NCBI RefSeq assembly: GCF_013426205.1
Contig: NC_089426.1
Span: forward strand, 992,001-1,056,000
DNA from: Metarhizium brunneum
Taxonomy: Eukaryota > Ascomycota > Sordariomycetes > Hypocreales > Clavicipitaceae
DNA length: 64,000 nucleotides
Direction: 5' to 3'
Part shown: positions 19,122 to 30,917 of the stretch, piece by piece
How the letters are laid out: every line of letters begins with the position of its first letter
Position numbering within the stretch: the first letter of the stretch is position 1
Notes under the pieces: generated by a model
Told to the model about the DNA's origin: nothing
The model's database searches: none
What the model saw: the letters and a program-made list of their open reading frames with translations, nothing else
Program-made: the position numbers and the translations under genes

Positions 19122-21531
19122 TATCAGACATTGTTTATAGTGTGTATCTGTCGCTAGAAGAAGGCTAATTTGCGGACTATTTTGACTTGAATTCTAATGT
19201 CTTTGGTGACTAGTAAGTCGTATTAACGGCGTACATCTTTAGTTGACGGAAAACGACACTATCCCCTTGAACAGCCATCAGGTTCGACGCGTGTACGAAA
19301 GCTGGGTAAATTTTCTAACAAGGTTTCTGATGTCCTACTTGGTTGATGTCCTTGTGCCTCATGATCGTAGTCTGCTTCCAGCATCCTTCAACATGCTCAA
19401 AATGCCGCAAAGCGAAGCCACCACATGACCTTGCCTCCCCCCATCCGTCTCCCTTAACTACGACTTCATTGTGGTGGGCACACGGCCATGTGGATAAAAG
19501 CTACGGACGCGCAACAAGCGCACTGCCAAAATGTACTGACCATGATTGTAATGGTACGTGGCGCATTTGGGGGTGAAGCAGTAGACGCCATTGCGATGCC
19601 TTTGCGAGTGAAATGCTGCCATGTCCTTGAACGCCCTGAATGGTCGTGGTTATAAAGCTAAAATGAAAAAGGCTAAAAAAGCTTAAAAAAAAGCTTATAA
19701 AATTAAGGCTATTAAGTAAATTTATATTAATAATTTTACTTTTTTTACAAGATTATTATTAATTATAAAAAGAAATTTTTAAGCTTATAAAAATGTAAAA
19801 GTTTAAAAATAAATAAAGTTATTACTTTATACCTAGATTCCTTTATACCTAGTTATATACTCGCTTACTATAAGATTACTAATACTATCTTCCTAGGCAC
19901 TCTGCTATTATGAAAACCCTCCTAACATGCAAATACCAGCTACTATTATCTAGCACTTGTTGCCGAAAGAGCGGCTTCTAAACAGGCGGTACATATCTCG
20001 TGCTATTTAGCTCAAGGCACATGACTGAATCTCGCGCAACTACAAGCACTTGCTCCGTAGGAAAGGGAGGCAGGTCCAATGACAAAACGTCAGTATATCG
20101 TGGTAGGCCACGAAGCAGCGAGCCAAGCCGCCAAAGAAGCTGCATTTATAAGCTAGAGGCTCACAGGCTAGTACCAGAGCGTTATTCTAGCACCAAACGT
20201 CAAGTAAAGTACCGAATAACCTACTAATCATCCTGCGGACGCCAGCGGCGGCGGTCGGGGCCGAGGCGGAATGCCGGCACCGCGCACGACGGCAGTGACG
20301 GAGGCGAACAGTCGGCATCAGCAGTCACAAAATGCATCCGAGAGGGTATAGGATTCACTGCTTCCAGATACACTACGCCTCGCATAATCGTGTGAATGGC
20401 CCAGCATCGGCAACCATGTCATTGACTCATTGGATAGAATGCCGCGCTGAAGCCTCATTTGTCCGGTCTTGGTTCTCCAGCTCCACCCAGAGTAAGGAAC
20501 TTGCTTGTGGATCTAATCAATCTGTTGCAAGTTACGAATAATAGTCAAAGCAAACTTTTCGGCACCGAATCGGCGACCGGAGCGGGCAGGACAACAAGTC
20601 TCGTTCCGAAAAAAAAAAAAAAAACACGTAGAAAGTTTAGCACGGATGTTTTACAACGCTCTTGGCAAATGGTATACAACGTTCTTGGCAGAATAATTAT
20701 ATTAAGGTCTGCAGAGTGGTGTGACAGATTCGGTGGGAGACATGACTATGTCAACCGAATATGTGATAGTTATAGTATGAGCATAGTTACCAAGAACCCA
20801 AAGTGGACTAGGTAGTGGGGCATATAAGCCCTTTGGAAACAATGGCGCAATTTCTATTGCATAGGTTCGTCGCGCGGTTGTTCGTGCACCCCATCGTGAG
20901 GTAGCAGTGAGGCTCGAGGCTCAAGTTGCAGCCGGCTCGATTAATGCGCGATGCATCCACGCGAAACTCTGCCAAGAACCAGGCACAATACGTCGAACCA
21001 AGCGGGAGCGAATACGCCTTTGCCAGTCCAAACAGAGCCCGGGATAGGCATGAAACTTGGAATACCACTGAATCAGCGGGTTACACGAATCCAACTTGTA
21101 GCCGTGCTTTGATTATTAGAATCTAGGACCAGTGAGCACCAGGGGCAAGGTATAATTGAGGCCGCACACGATGACGACGCGAGTAATTTCAGCACACCAA
21201 AACGAGTCCCGGAAATAGCCTTCTCGGCCGGTTTCGCGCATTGTCCCAGCAGAATAAATTGCCTATGTTTGGGATTGACTCGCGCAAAACCATGTGCCAA
21301 CTTGGACTCATCTGCAATGACGACATTTGCACGACATATTGCCATGAGCTTTAGCTTCTGCCGAGTTGAGCCAGAGGCTCGAGTCTTTCAACGACCTCTC
21401 CCAAGAGGATATAAGGCAGCCCGACCCCGACCTCAGGAAGCATCTGCCACTCAATTACACAATCAGTTCAACAAGCATTTCTTCTCTACTCTAAAGCACT
21501 ATCCAAGTATCCCTCTCAAACCAAGCCCAAA
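19122..21531. other. Gene-free spacer with AT-rich, RIP-like island
   Basis: No gene recognised. Bases about 19650-19915 are strongly AT-rich with many TA steps and repeated short units (for example TTTATACCTAG twice near 19830 and 19850), as in repeat-induced point-mutated transposon remnants. A run of sixteen or so A residues lies near 20610. A TATA-like TATAAG at about 21409 is plausibly the promoter element of the secreted-protein gene at 21532. Confidence 0.55.
19650..19915. repeat. AT-rich, probably RIP-degraded repeat island
   Basis: Very low GC, many TA dinucleotides, no open frame and duplicated TTTATACCTAG units. The source element is no longer identifiable by eye. Confidence 0.55.
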
Positions 21532-22046
21532 ATGAAGTTCTCTTACACTCTTGTCGCTGCGCTCGTGGGAGCCGTCGCCGCCAGCCCACTTGGCGAACCG
21601 TCCCTCAGCAAGCGCGTCGACACGGCCAAGATCAAGGAAGAGGTTCAGCAATTGAACGTGCTGATTCAGAGCTTCCAAGAGGCCAAGGACAAGAAGCAGG
21701 AGAGCAAGGTACGTCCGCATCCAGTCACAGAATACACGGTTCAGCAGCCACGCTAACACGAGCGGGATGCTTGCAGGGCGAGGGCTGGCAGCAGACCATT
21801 GACCTCCTCAAGGAGAGGGCGGCAGCTATCGAGGCCGCGCCAGAGGACAAGGTCGCCGAGGAGATTGGCAAGCTCGACGAGCCACTTGCTCGCATTCGCA
21901 AGAGCAGAGAAGGCGCGGTACGTTGAACCAGTTCCTGGGGAATGAGCGGCGTGCTAATGCCCACGGCGTGTCAGATTGACCGATACACGAGAAATCTCTT
22001 TGGCTTCTCCGATGCCAAGGACCGCCTTACCGAGGCGGCAAAGTAA
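21532..22046 (+). CDS. Small secreted helical protein, function unknown
   Basis: Exons 21532-21708, 21777-21917 and 21975-22046 give 129 residues. The N-terminus MKFSYTLVAALVGAVAAS is a clear signal peptide, followed by a short pro-segment ending in Lys-Arg (PSLSKR), a likely Kex2 site. The mature part is rich in Lys, Glu, Ala and Leu with no cysteines and should be nearly all alpha-helical: KIKEEVQQLNVLIQ, DLLKERAAAIEAAPED and DAKDRLTEAAK are amphipathic. Intron 1 contains a CGCTAACACG branch site and intron 2 GTGCTAATG. I do not recognise a family; the length and helix pattern loosely recall HsbA-like cell-wall proteins, but the match is not good enough to name. A secreted effector or wall protein is possible. 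Confidence 0.75.
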
Positions 22047-22997
22047 TCCCGTCGCGGGTGCGGGTTCTGTTTGGTGGCGTTGTAGGGCTTCGATTCACAG
22101 GCAGCTCTATCGGGGGTAAGCTGTGGTCGTTGTAGGGAGTTCTCTGTCTGCTAGAGTTTAAGCTCGGCCGGCCACTAGCGGGTTATTTGTTCTTGCTTCA
22201 TGTTGCAAGGGATTTCGGGTTTTTCAGCTACATGTACACGTGGTGCTGGTGGACTGGTCTATTCGCACGTCGTAGCCAAGCTTCAGATAGGGGCTGCGCG
22301 CCATCTTTTCCGCTGGGCGGTGCTTGTAAAGAGGGGAATGGAATCCCTTGTCATCTTGCGCAGGTTAATATAACCGGGTTTCTGTCTGATGTCTTGCGAG
22401 AAATGCGTGCACTTTGATGCTAGACGTGTGTCTTGGATTGGAGCTTTTCCTTGCACTGACTAACAAGTAAAACCAGGAATAAAGTTGAAGCCAAGTATAT
22501 TAACAACGAGCTCATATCTAAAATCGTGGTATTAGAAGAGTACTCAGAGTATTCATTCTAGTGTTTAAATTGTACTGCAGTTATATTAGCCAGTGAAAAG
22601 TTCAAAAGTTCGAAAAGAATATGAGAATGAATGACCTCTTTTTTTATTAATCTACAAAAACCTCACTTCTCTTACCATCTTTAGCTCCCATGTTATATTC
22701 CAGAACTGGGTATTGAGGCCGTATACGGAAGCTACCCGCAGCCAGCAGGCCGTATCAGACTCAATACAAGCACGCACATTACGCAAAAAGTCCCTTTAAC
22801 GTTACAACATTTCTACAACTGAATAGCCTGAACATCCTCTAGTTCAACCCCGATTCCTCTCCTTCCATGGCAAACCCTAGACCCTCCAAGTCCACTGTCA
22901 ACGGCATCCAGCACGGTGCCAGGCGTTACCAACACAACTATAACACGCGCTCCAACCAGACATGGACGTATTCAAATTCCATCGACCGGCCATGTAT
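22047..22997. other. Gene-free 3' flanks
   Basis: Convergent 3' flanks of the secreted-protein and multicopper-oxidase genes. Bases about 22480-22720 are AT-rich. No gene seen. Confidence 0.4.
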
Positions 22998-24968
22998 CTA
23001 CGCACACAATCTGCCCGCCCTCTCCACACCAACAATCTTCTCGTCGCCCTCGACATGCAGCCCCGTCACCATCCCCGTCCCCATATGCACCAGCATGTGG
23101 CAATGCATCATCCACACCCCCGGATTATCCGCCCTCACCCGAATCACCACGTGGCCCCTCCTCGGCACGCCGACCGTATCCTTGCGCACGGGGTCGACGA
23201 GGTTCGGCGGCACGGGGGGCCCCGACTCGAAGGGGTTGTAACTGCCCCATCCGCTGCGGCCTTCGGCTCTAAACGACGACAGGACGTGGAACGAGTACCC
23301 GTGCAGATGGATCGGGTGCGTCCCATCGTCCAGATTATTAATGACAATGTCGACGTCCCTCGTCTTTGAAGAATTGATAAACGGGATGAACTGGTCCGCG
23401 TCCCAGAGGCTGCGGTCTGTAGCTAGGAGCGGCGGATCCTGCGGCTTCCACGAGGTGTTGTTGACGAAGCCCATGGGCCTGTTCTGCAGGCGGGAGAGCA
23501 TCTGCATTTTAAAGTACAGCACCATTGTCTCCTGGGCCTTGGGGGCGAGTGCGCCCGTGGGCGTGGCGGCCGTGAGAGTCGCGAGATCACGGTGTTGCCC
23601 GTCGTCCGGCGGGAGAATAGGCGGGCCATCTTCCTGCCTGCTCCGGAGACGGGAGGGAAAGAAGTCGAAGCTGTGAATTGGGTCCAGGGCCGGGTTGGGA
23701 AACCCGCCAAAGTGCCTGTCCCACGGTTAGCAAAGCAATTGATGTTGCGTTTCGAGGTTGGGGAGGCGCGCATACTCGTCGTCCAGCTCAACGTGCAGCT
23801 GGTAATTTTGCTCGCCCACGCCGTCCCCGTTCACCAGCAAATCTACCCTTTCGCCGGGATACAAAACACCCACGGAGCGGCCGGGCCGGTCGTCGACGGC
23901 GCAACCGGCATCCACGGCCGCGGGCTGCATCGTCGCCCCATCCGCGCGGAGAGTCACGCCCGCCACGGTCCCGACATTCACCACCCTCAGCTTCACCGGT
24001 GCGTCCTTGGGCCTTCGGTACAGCAATGGCGGTAAATCCTCTCTAGACCGCTGCGTGCAGACGACCGGGCGAGCGGGCACCGCCATGGAGCAATTGTACC
24101 GCCCGCGGCCGTTGACAAGCAAGGAATCCGGGACGGGCTCGTTTCCCACGCTCGCCCAGTTAAAGAACCAGTCGAACACGTCCGTCTGCCTGCGGTGAAA
24201 CCAGTCACCGACGAGGACAAGAGCCTCCGGGTGCTTTGGCCCAACGCCAGGCCGGTGCACGACGAACCCGCCGTACAGCCCGTCGCCCCTCTGGACTTCA
24301 GCGTGGCTATGCCACCAAAAGGTGCCGTGCTCGTCGTCGCCAATCTTGAAGTTGTACTCAAAGTCGCGGCCCGCCGCAATGGGGCACTGCGTGAAGCCGA
24401 CGGCGCCATCCATGGCATTGAAGCCCTTCATCCGCAGGCCGTGCCAGTGTATCGCCAGGCCCTCGTCCGCCAGGCCATTGTGCACGTGGACAATGATGCC
24501 GTCCCCAGAGCGGGCTTCGATTGTCGGGCCCGGAAATTCGCCTTCAATTGGACCAGGTTAGTTCAATGTTTCTCGCAAACGCGTGGCAGCAAAGTAGGGC
24601 GCCGGCCAAGACAGACCATTGACAAGATACACCTGCTTCTCCACGCCGTCCGGCGACGTGGTTCCCAGAGTCACATTCCAGTGAAAATGCAGCGTCTTTG
24701 CCCCTCGCCACACATGCTCCTCGGGGTGCAGCACAATCGCGAGCTGCTGCCCATCCGGGCCGGACGCCGGCGACGCCTCACCACCACGCCGCACGTACGC
24801 CAGCAGCGGCATGGCCAAGAGCACCGTGACCAAGACGAGCCCCAGCCAGGTCCATGCGGATCGGCCAGATCGGCTCTTGGCTCCAGCGTCGTACTCGTAA
24901 GATGGGGGATCAGCCGCCAGCGCCTCATCCAGGAGGCGGCGATCTTCCTCGTCCCCGCGGTCGCTCAT
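22998..24968 (-). CDS. Membrane-anchored multicopper oxidase (laccase/ferroxidase-like)
   Basis: Blue copper oxidase transferring electrons from phenols or metal ions to oxygen. Exons 24968-24617, 24541-23776 and 23715-22998 give 611 residues. The N-terminus is a charged tail (MSDRGDEEDRRLLDEAL) followed by a single membrane helix at about residues 38-58, so a type II protein with the oxidase outside. All four copper motifs are present: IHWHG (149-152), FWWHSHAE, HPIHLHGYSFHV and WMMHCHMLVHMGTGM; Met occupies the type-1 axial position. Introns of 75 and 60 bases carry ACTAACC and GCTAACC branch sites. Yeast Fet3 is anchored at its C-terminus instead, so this is a different branch, and the substrate (iron, pigment precursor or other phenol) is open. 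It lies directly downstream of a Zn2Cys6 regulator on the same strand. Confidence 0.92.
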
Positions 24969-25537
24969 TTTCGGGGCTCGGCTCCTATGACGGGCAGCAT
25001 GGGGTGGCGGAGAGGACAGGATCGAGGTTGAAGCTGAAGCCGGCCAAGGGTGTTTTCTGGAAAGGAATCGACCCGTCGGCGACGAACAAGTCCACCTGGT
25101 TGCCAACGGGTACGCGGGCGGCATCGATGCAACATCAACACCACCGATGACCATTTATGCATGTGCCGACGGCCGTCTCCGCAAGGGGCCGGCCACAATG
25201 CGATCCAATCAGCGGGGCGGGGAGATGCCCCGTGTTCATGCAGTCGTGTTTGGAGGGGTGCCCTCTTGTCGCATGTACTGTACCACCCTCCATCGTGGAG
25301 CGTCGTCTTTGGCCTAGCCGTGTCTATTTTTGTGACTCGTTTCATTGCTCCAAGTATTCGGAAACACAGATACAACAAGTTGACGACACGCCAGCAGACC
25401 AGTGTGCACTGGCCTTGTGCTTGCGCCTACTAAAGAGGCCGGACAGATCTGACTAGTTCATCAATGGTTCCACAGTGGCATGCACAGCGAGTAATGAGTT
25501 CCGTTAATACAATGGACTGTTATACTGACCAGTGACA
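24969..25537. promoter_or_regulatory. Promoter region of the multicopper oxidase gene
   Basis: The 569 bases separate the regulator's 3' end from the oxidase start. No specific binding site recognised; the GCTCA dyad seen at 16437 is not repeated here. Confidence 0.4.
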
Positions 25538-28141
25538 TTATATAAATCCCGTGGCGTCAAAGTCACTAATATTGTAACTCATGGCAAAAATGTCATCCCC
25601 AAGAAAGTCTTCCGCCCTCAAGCCCGCCATGAGGTCGTCCATGTTGCCATCCCATGCCATGCCGCCAGAGGAAAGACCATATGGCCACGGCCTAGTCGCC
25701 TCCGTCGGCACAGGAGCCTCCACGCCAATCTGGTTCTGCACTTCGACATCTAACACCCGCTGTTAGCCAATGTCCTTTGTCACACAATACGGGGAATGCG
25801 CGTACCTTTGGTGAAGGAGTCGAGGTATTGCTGCAGACAGCGGTGAGCCTTCCTGCTCATGATGCTGGTCCCGCCTACCAATCTCAGCGTATCCAAAGTT
25901 CGCCGCATCAGGCTTTCGATTTCGAGGCTCGTCTTCCCCAGTGGCGGCAATATGTCCGGTTTATTCGACGATATCAGCCACAGCCCGAATAAATGAAGAT
26001 TTATCGACACCACTATCACGGATTAGCACGGCCCGTTGCAGACTCCTTTCAAACTCACTCATATAATTGCACAGCCACCACGCGGCATTCTGCCTCAAAA
26101 ATGACCGTTGGATCCTCAAGATGGTGCAAAGCAGGTTGTGAAAGTTGTTGATGGTCTGCAAGTACGCTTGCAGGATGGACATGGCAATATTGACGTGGAG
26201 ATCCGAGTCGCCTGTGTCTGCAGCAGTCAAGACATGCCACAATACCGCCAATAGCAGCGGGGCATTGACCAGCATGGTGACGCGGTAGTGATACAAGGAG
26301 CTCAGTATTGTATACCTGTGTTCCTCGAGGTCCGTGGCCAGCCATGAATCAACAGTCGCGTTCGATACGAGTACTGTGTAGGGTGCAGCATCTTTTCCAA
26401 GCGTTTCCAGCTTCCGTAGCGATTCCATGACATGGGGCACAAGCTCACTCAGGGTGAGGCCATTGGTCGACGTAATATTTGAGTTGTGCATAACGTCAAC
26501 TACGTTGCCGATAATCTCATGGTACTTGCTACCAGCCGCCTGTCAGAGCAAGAATAGGCACTTGTGAACGAAAACGTACATTACATGCCGAAAGTGAGAT
26601 AGACTCGACCATCCAAGTTTAGAATCGTCACCTTGTCCAGCGTGTCCATGGCTCATCAGATCTTTGAGCTTGGTCTGAATATGTTGAGCGGGAACGAGAA
26701 ATGGGCGGCCCAAGCCCGCACCGATGATTCTGGAAACAGTGAGTTTCATCACCGTATTACGACAGCTGGTGATCCTTACCGGTCCTCATTTATAACCGCA
26801 AACCAAAGCAAGGATCGCAGCTCATTGTCCTTGTTTCCGAATCGACTGTACGAGGATGGCGAATGGACACCAAGCTGATATGCAGCTTTGACAGCACGAA
26901 AATGAGTAGTGATGCTCTCTTGTGCTCGTTGACTGTTCTGTTGAAAGTTTGCCAGGAGTAGCAGCGCTTGGACTGACCAGCATTAGTATTCCCATGTGGC
27001 AAGAATCGGCCCGTAGTAGAGGGTCAGGGTACTTACGGGCTTCGATGGTCGGCAGATAGAGCCCTTTCTCATCCAACAGGCCCAAGGCCCGGCGATAGAA
27101 TGGCTCCGCGGCTCCATCTTCGGATATGGCCAATGAGTGGGCAAAGACGATGCTCATCAGGGCCTGGGTATTAGAAGGGCACGATTGCCAAGTGCCGGTC
27201 CGGGAGTCTATAAGGTCAATCTCTCGAACCAGCATGAACTTGTTGACAAAGGGGAGAACGGGCGCCACCATGTCGAAAAATCTATTTACCCAATCAATCG
27301 CTAGTCTTCGTCCAGGAAATGAGTCTTCTTGAGGTAACGGTTGCCGCTCTGCGGTCACCACTTTAAGCGGCGGCAGGGGAAGCCGTCTTGGCCCATCATT
27401 TGCGCCGACCTGTCGGAATGGAACATTCTGCCGCCCCGGCTTCTTCTTGTTCAGCTCCTCCAAGGACGATGTTAGAGACCAAAAGAAGGCATGATTTGAG
27501 CTGGCGCCTACAGTATTTGCAAATATCAGTCCTCGCCCTTTTTTCTACGCTCCCATGCTGCCCAGCCATCATTCTTACCAAAGTAGCCTATATCGGCATT
27601 CCCGGGTTGGTCATCAAAGAGGCCTGTTGCTATCGCATCGGCACTTGACTCAACTGCACCCTCAGAGTTCAAACCGCCAGTATTGGCATGGGCCGGGGAA
27701 GACGCGCTGCCGCCATGACTGCTGGGCGAGATGGCGTCCTGTGCTTGGGTCTGCTTCACTAGAGCCAATTGGGATTCCAACTCTCGGACTCGATTAGCTA
27801 ATGCGAGATGTGCTCTTGTTGAAATGTCAGTATTCGCATGCAATGGTGGGGGGAAGTGGCGCTCAAAGTCTTGTTCGCTGGAGACGGAAGGCTGCCTACC
27901 GTTTTTCTTCCTGCCGATCCATGCGCCTGTCTCGGCTGTTCTGGGTGTATTCACAAGTGATATTACACCTGATACACCGCTCACAGGACGGATGCCTGCC
28001 ATCACACTATCGAATGTAAGCAGGCAGAATCACACCGGGGAGTACAAGATATGGTTTTACCTTGGACTTGGTCTGCCTGCAGGCGCTACACGCCTGCACG
28101 GCCCTGGGCCGCTTTATCAAGGGCCGCGTAGCATGCTCCAT
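25538..28141 (-). CDS. Zn2Cys6 transcription factor with fungal-specific middle domain
   Basis: Nuclear regulator. Exons as read: 28141-28061, 28006-27900, 27814-27579, 27507-27037, 26972-26780, 26729-26585, 26539-about 25982, 25932-25806, 25749-25538; about 709 residues. The binuclear zinc cluster has Cys18, 21, 28, 35, 38 and 45 (CSACRQTKSKCDGRHPSC then ERCIRCNITCEY) and is split by intron 1. A predicted coiled coil follows (ANRVRELESQLALVKQ). The middle-homology region includes YFGASSNHAFFWSL and AIDWVNRFFDMVAPVLPFVN. The junction near 25930-25985 is uncertain: the frame changes there and only a weak intron can bridge it. Other joins are convincing. Its closest target candidate is the multicopper oxidase next door, by position only. 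Confidence 0.85.
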
Positions 28142-30372
28142 GGCAATTCTCTATTCAAGTCGACAAACCGTCTGTTCATGACGGGGTGGAACATGAATGT
28201 TAGCCAATGACGAAATGGTTGTTCGAGTGAAGGTGGACGAGGCGAGTTGTCAAGACCAGGATTGAAAGACCAGGGCTGGGACTTGGTGCATCAACGGCGC
28301 CCCGCTTTTTCCTTCTCTCTATTCCCGTTTTGCAACTGCCGGGCAGGCCAGGCGTTAAACCCAAACAGGCAGGACGGTCCCTTTATATAAATAAATTTCA
28401 TTTAATTTATGTTGATTAAATTTTATAGCCTTATCAGTGCACGCCTTAATATGTGTGTAATTTACGGTTACAAGTGCGTTTTTAAGGTCTTTCAGAAACG
28501 TATATTACTTCAAGCTATTAACACCTCTATACATGGTTTAAGACCCGGCTAGCCGTATTTTTTTATTCCCTTGTACCTTGCCTAGGTAGGGTGTTTTATA
28601 GCTAAGAGATTTGACATGTACATTTATATATAAATTTATATACAATAGTACCTTGTAGGATTAACAAGGCAGGCTTTAAGTACAGCTACTTTTTTGGCCT
28701 AGCCTTTAATAGCTGTAAGAAACTTTACATGTACACAGGTATTTTACAACAAGAATTCAGATGCCTTCCGCCAATCCAAGTTTACATGTGATGTGACTGT
28801 GGGATTTGGATGACTTCTCCCTCAGCCACCAAACCTACACCTTATATAACTAGAGCCACTACCGCTCTGCCTTGAGACTAATTCACTTTCGGCTCCCGAA
28901 AATGGAAACCATCTTCAGCTACGAAGCAGTCCAACGAAAATTTCATGTTTACAGTCGACATTCCCCACAATCTGAACAATGTCCACCGACTTGTGAGGCC
29001 ATTTGAAGATGGCATCTTAATTTCAACCTTGACTTGCCAAGCGGAAACAGTGTCCGTAAACAATGCATGTGTTGTTCAGCCAGAATGAGAAAGTCGCAGT
29101 ACATGGAATGTCATTGCATCCGAGCCTCTCACGTACTTGACTGTTCAGCATATACGTGACAGTGGACCGGCGTATCTTGCAGGCACAGTAATCGGTATTC
29201 GCTGCCGCAAACAATGATTTCAATAACTTCACATGGCGAAACCCCGTAGATAGGCAAGCCCGCGAAAGTCCGTTGATGCCAAGTATAGCGCATCTCTACG
29301 TCACATTGCTTGCTCTGTGCCACGGAGTTTGGGATAAAATGAGAGAAGCGGCGGGCCTGCCCTTTCACCTTTTTTTTTTTTTCTTCCTCATAATTGATAA
29401 CTCACCAGACGCCAGCCATGTATTCGGCAGCGGGATTTTTCGATCAAAGTTTGCCGGCCAACTGAGTGCTACACAGACGACGGTGCTATGCAAGCGCCAC
29501 ATCACCGTTGGATCAACCAGCTCATTTCCGATTAACGAGCAAACATCTAAGCGGGCAGCCACTAGTTCATTAAACACAAAGTGGGGCACAAAGCATGATA
29601 TCGATTCTCTCAGTTATGTTTACTTTCTCTGGAAATGTCTGGATATCTGCAGAAATGAGACTCGGCGTCACAGGCAGCTCAAGTTGGACCCTGTCCGCAG
29701 AATAAACAGGACCCGCGGAGAACGTCTGCTACCAAAAGTGACACTCCCGACATTTGAAGACCGGACCAATGTACAAAAAACCAGAGACTCCTCAATAGTG
29801 CTCTTATAGCCGCCCCAGATTCATCCGGCATCTGCCAGATTTAGGCGCCATGACCGCCTGCCTCATCTTGAACATGGACCAGCGAGACAGCCCTCATTAC
29901 CCGCTTCTGCACCCCGACACAAGGGTCAGACGATAAGGCAGCTTCAGATGAAAGCAGTTGAAGAGGGGATCTACTCCCCGGCCGCCGCGCTCTGACCTCG
30001 CCCTCCAAGGCCTAGTGACGGACTTGGTATTGCAACCATCGGATAACAAGCTAGCCTTCACTCCGAGGTTGCCATGTCGATCTTGACGTTGCCATGCAAA
30101 CATTGGATGAAGATTGAGATACAGAGACGAGGCGATATACATTCCGACTCTATCAAAGGTGGACCGCGATATTGATAACAACTGATTCCAATTTCCGCAT
30201 CGGACGGCCGGTGTTCATCGTTGGATGCAACGACCGGAGTCAATTACATATGTATATCCCGTCGAATCGAGTACAAAAGGCCTCGAGAATCCTGTCCACC
30301 AGCTCATAACCAGAACCCTCAACCACGGCTAGCCATTCACTCCTTTCCTGCCAACCACCTCGCTTCGCCAAG
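28142..30372. other. Gene-free spacer with second AT-rich island
   Basis: No supportable gene. The AT-rich stretch is listed separately. An open frame at 29273-29809 contains a long poly-T-encoded Phe run and resembles no protein I know. The last few hundred bases form the promoter of the secreted repeat protein. Confidence 0.45.
28380..28745. repeat. AT-rich, RIP-like island
   Basis: AT-rich, TA-rich non-coding sequence with no open frames, similar in character to the island at 19650. Probably a decayed transposon; family not identifiable. Confidence 0.5.
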
Positions 30373-30917
30373 ATGCGCTTCTCGCTCGCCGCCGCTCTCT
30401 TCCTTGCCAGCTCAGCCCTGGCTGTGCCCACCAGTAAGTCTTTCACAATCGACCACACTCGTCAACCACTTTGCTAACAGTGTCCGCCTCAGAGCTCAGC
30501 CAGCGATCTCTCATCACGCAGGTCGGCAACGTCGTACTCCAGCTAGAAGATGGCGTCGGTGTAACCGCCGTCGAAGGCACACTCGACACCCTCCTCGGCG
30601 GTGCTCTCCCCAAGGTTTGCCTGCTCCTCGTCCCACGTCCCCCAGCAGCATGCATCAGACTAACCCCCCTCGTGCAGCTCGAGGACGCGCTCGGCGTGAC
30701 CTTTTCCGAGAAGCTGCTCGGCCTCTCCAGGAGTGGTGCCGGGCCCGGCGCCGTCCAGGCCGTAGGCGAAGCCGTTGCCATGCTCCTCCAAGGCATCGGC
30801 CTCCCTCAAGTCGACGCGTTCCTGGACAGCGCCACCGGCGGAGCCATGTCCTCGTTGGAGGGCGCCCTGGGCGTGACGGACATTGAAAAGGCGCTCCATC
30901 TGTCCGGGGGTGTTTAG
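30373..30917 (+). CDS. Small secreted protein made of two tandem 51-residue repeats
   Basis: Exons 30373-30433, 30493-30614 and 30678-30917 give 140 residues. The signal peptide is MRFSLAAALFLASSALA. From residue 31 to the end the protein consists of two ungapped 51-residue units (31-81 and 90-140) joined by an eight-residue Gly/Ala linker. Unit landmarks are VG..V..L..G.G...V...LD...GGA and then LE.ALGVT..EK.L.LS; I count 24 identical positions of 51. An intron interrupts unit 1 (after GGALPK) but not unit 2. Intron 1 has its CTAAC branch immediately before one AG (30480), so I chose the AG at 30492; the upstream site would replace one residue and add four. There are no cysteines. I recognise no family; a wall-associated or effector-like role is only a guess. 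Confidence 0.72.

Noticed and set aside
24195..25031. 278-residue open frame on the plus strand
   Set aside because: Antisense shadow of the multicopper oxidase.
29273..29809. 178-residue plus-strand open frame
   Set aside because: Contains a Phe run encoded by poly-T and matches nothing; next to an AT-rich decayed region.
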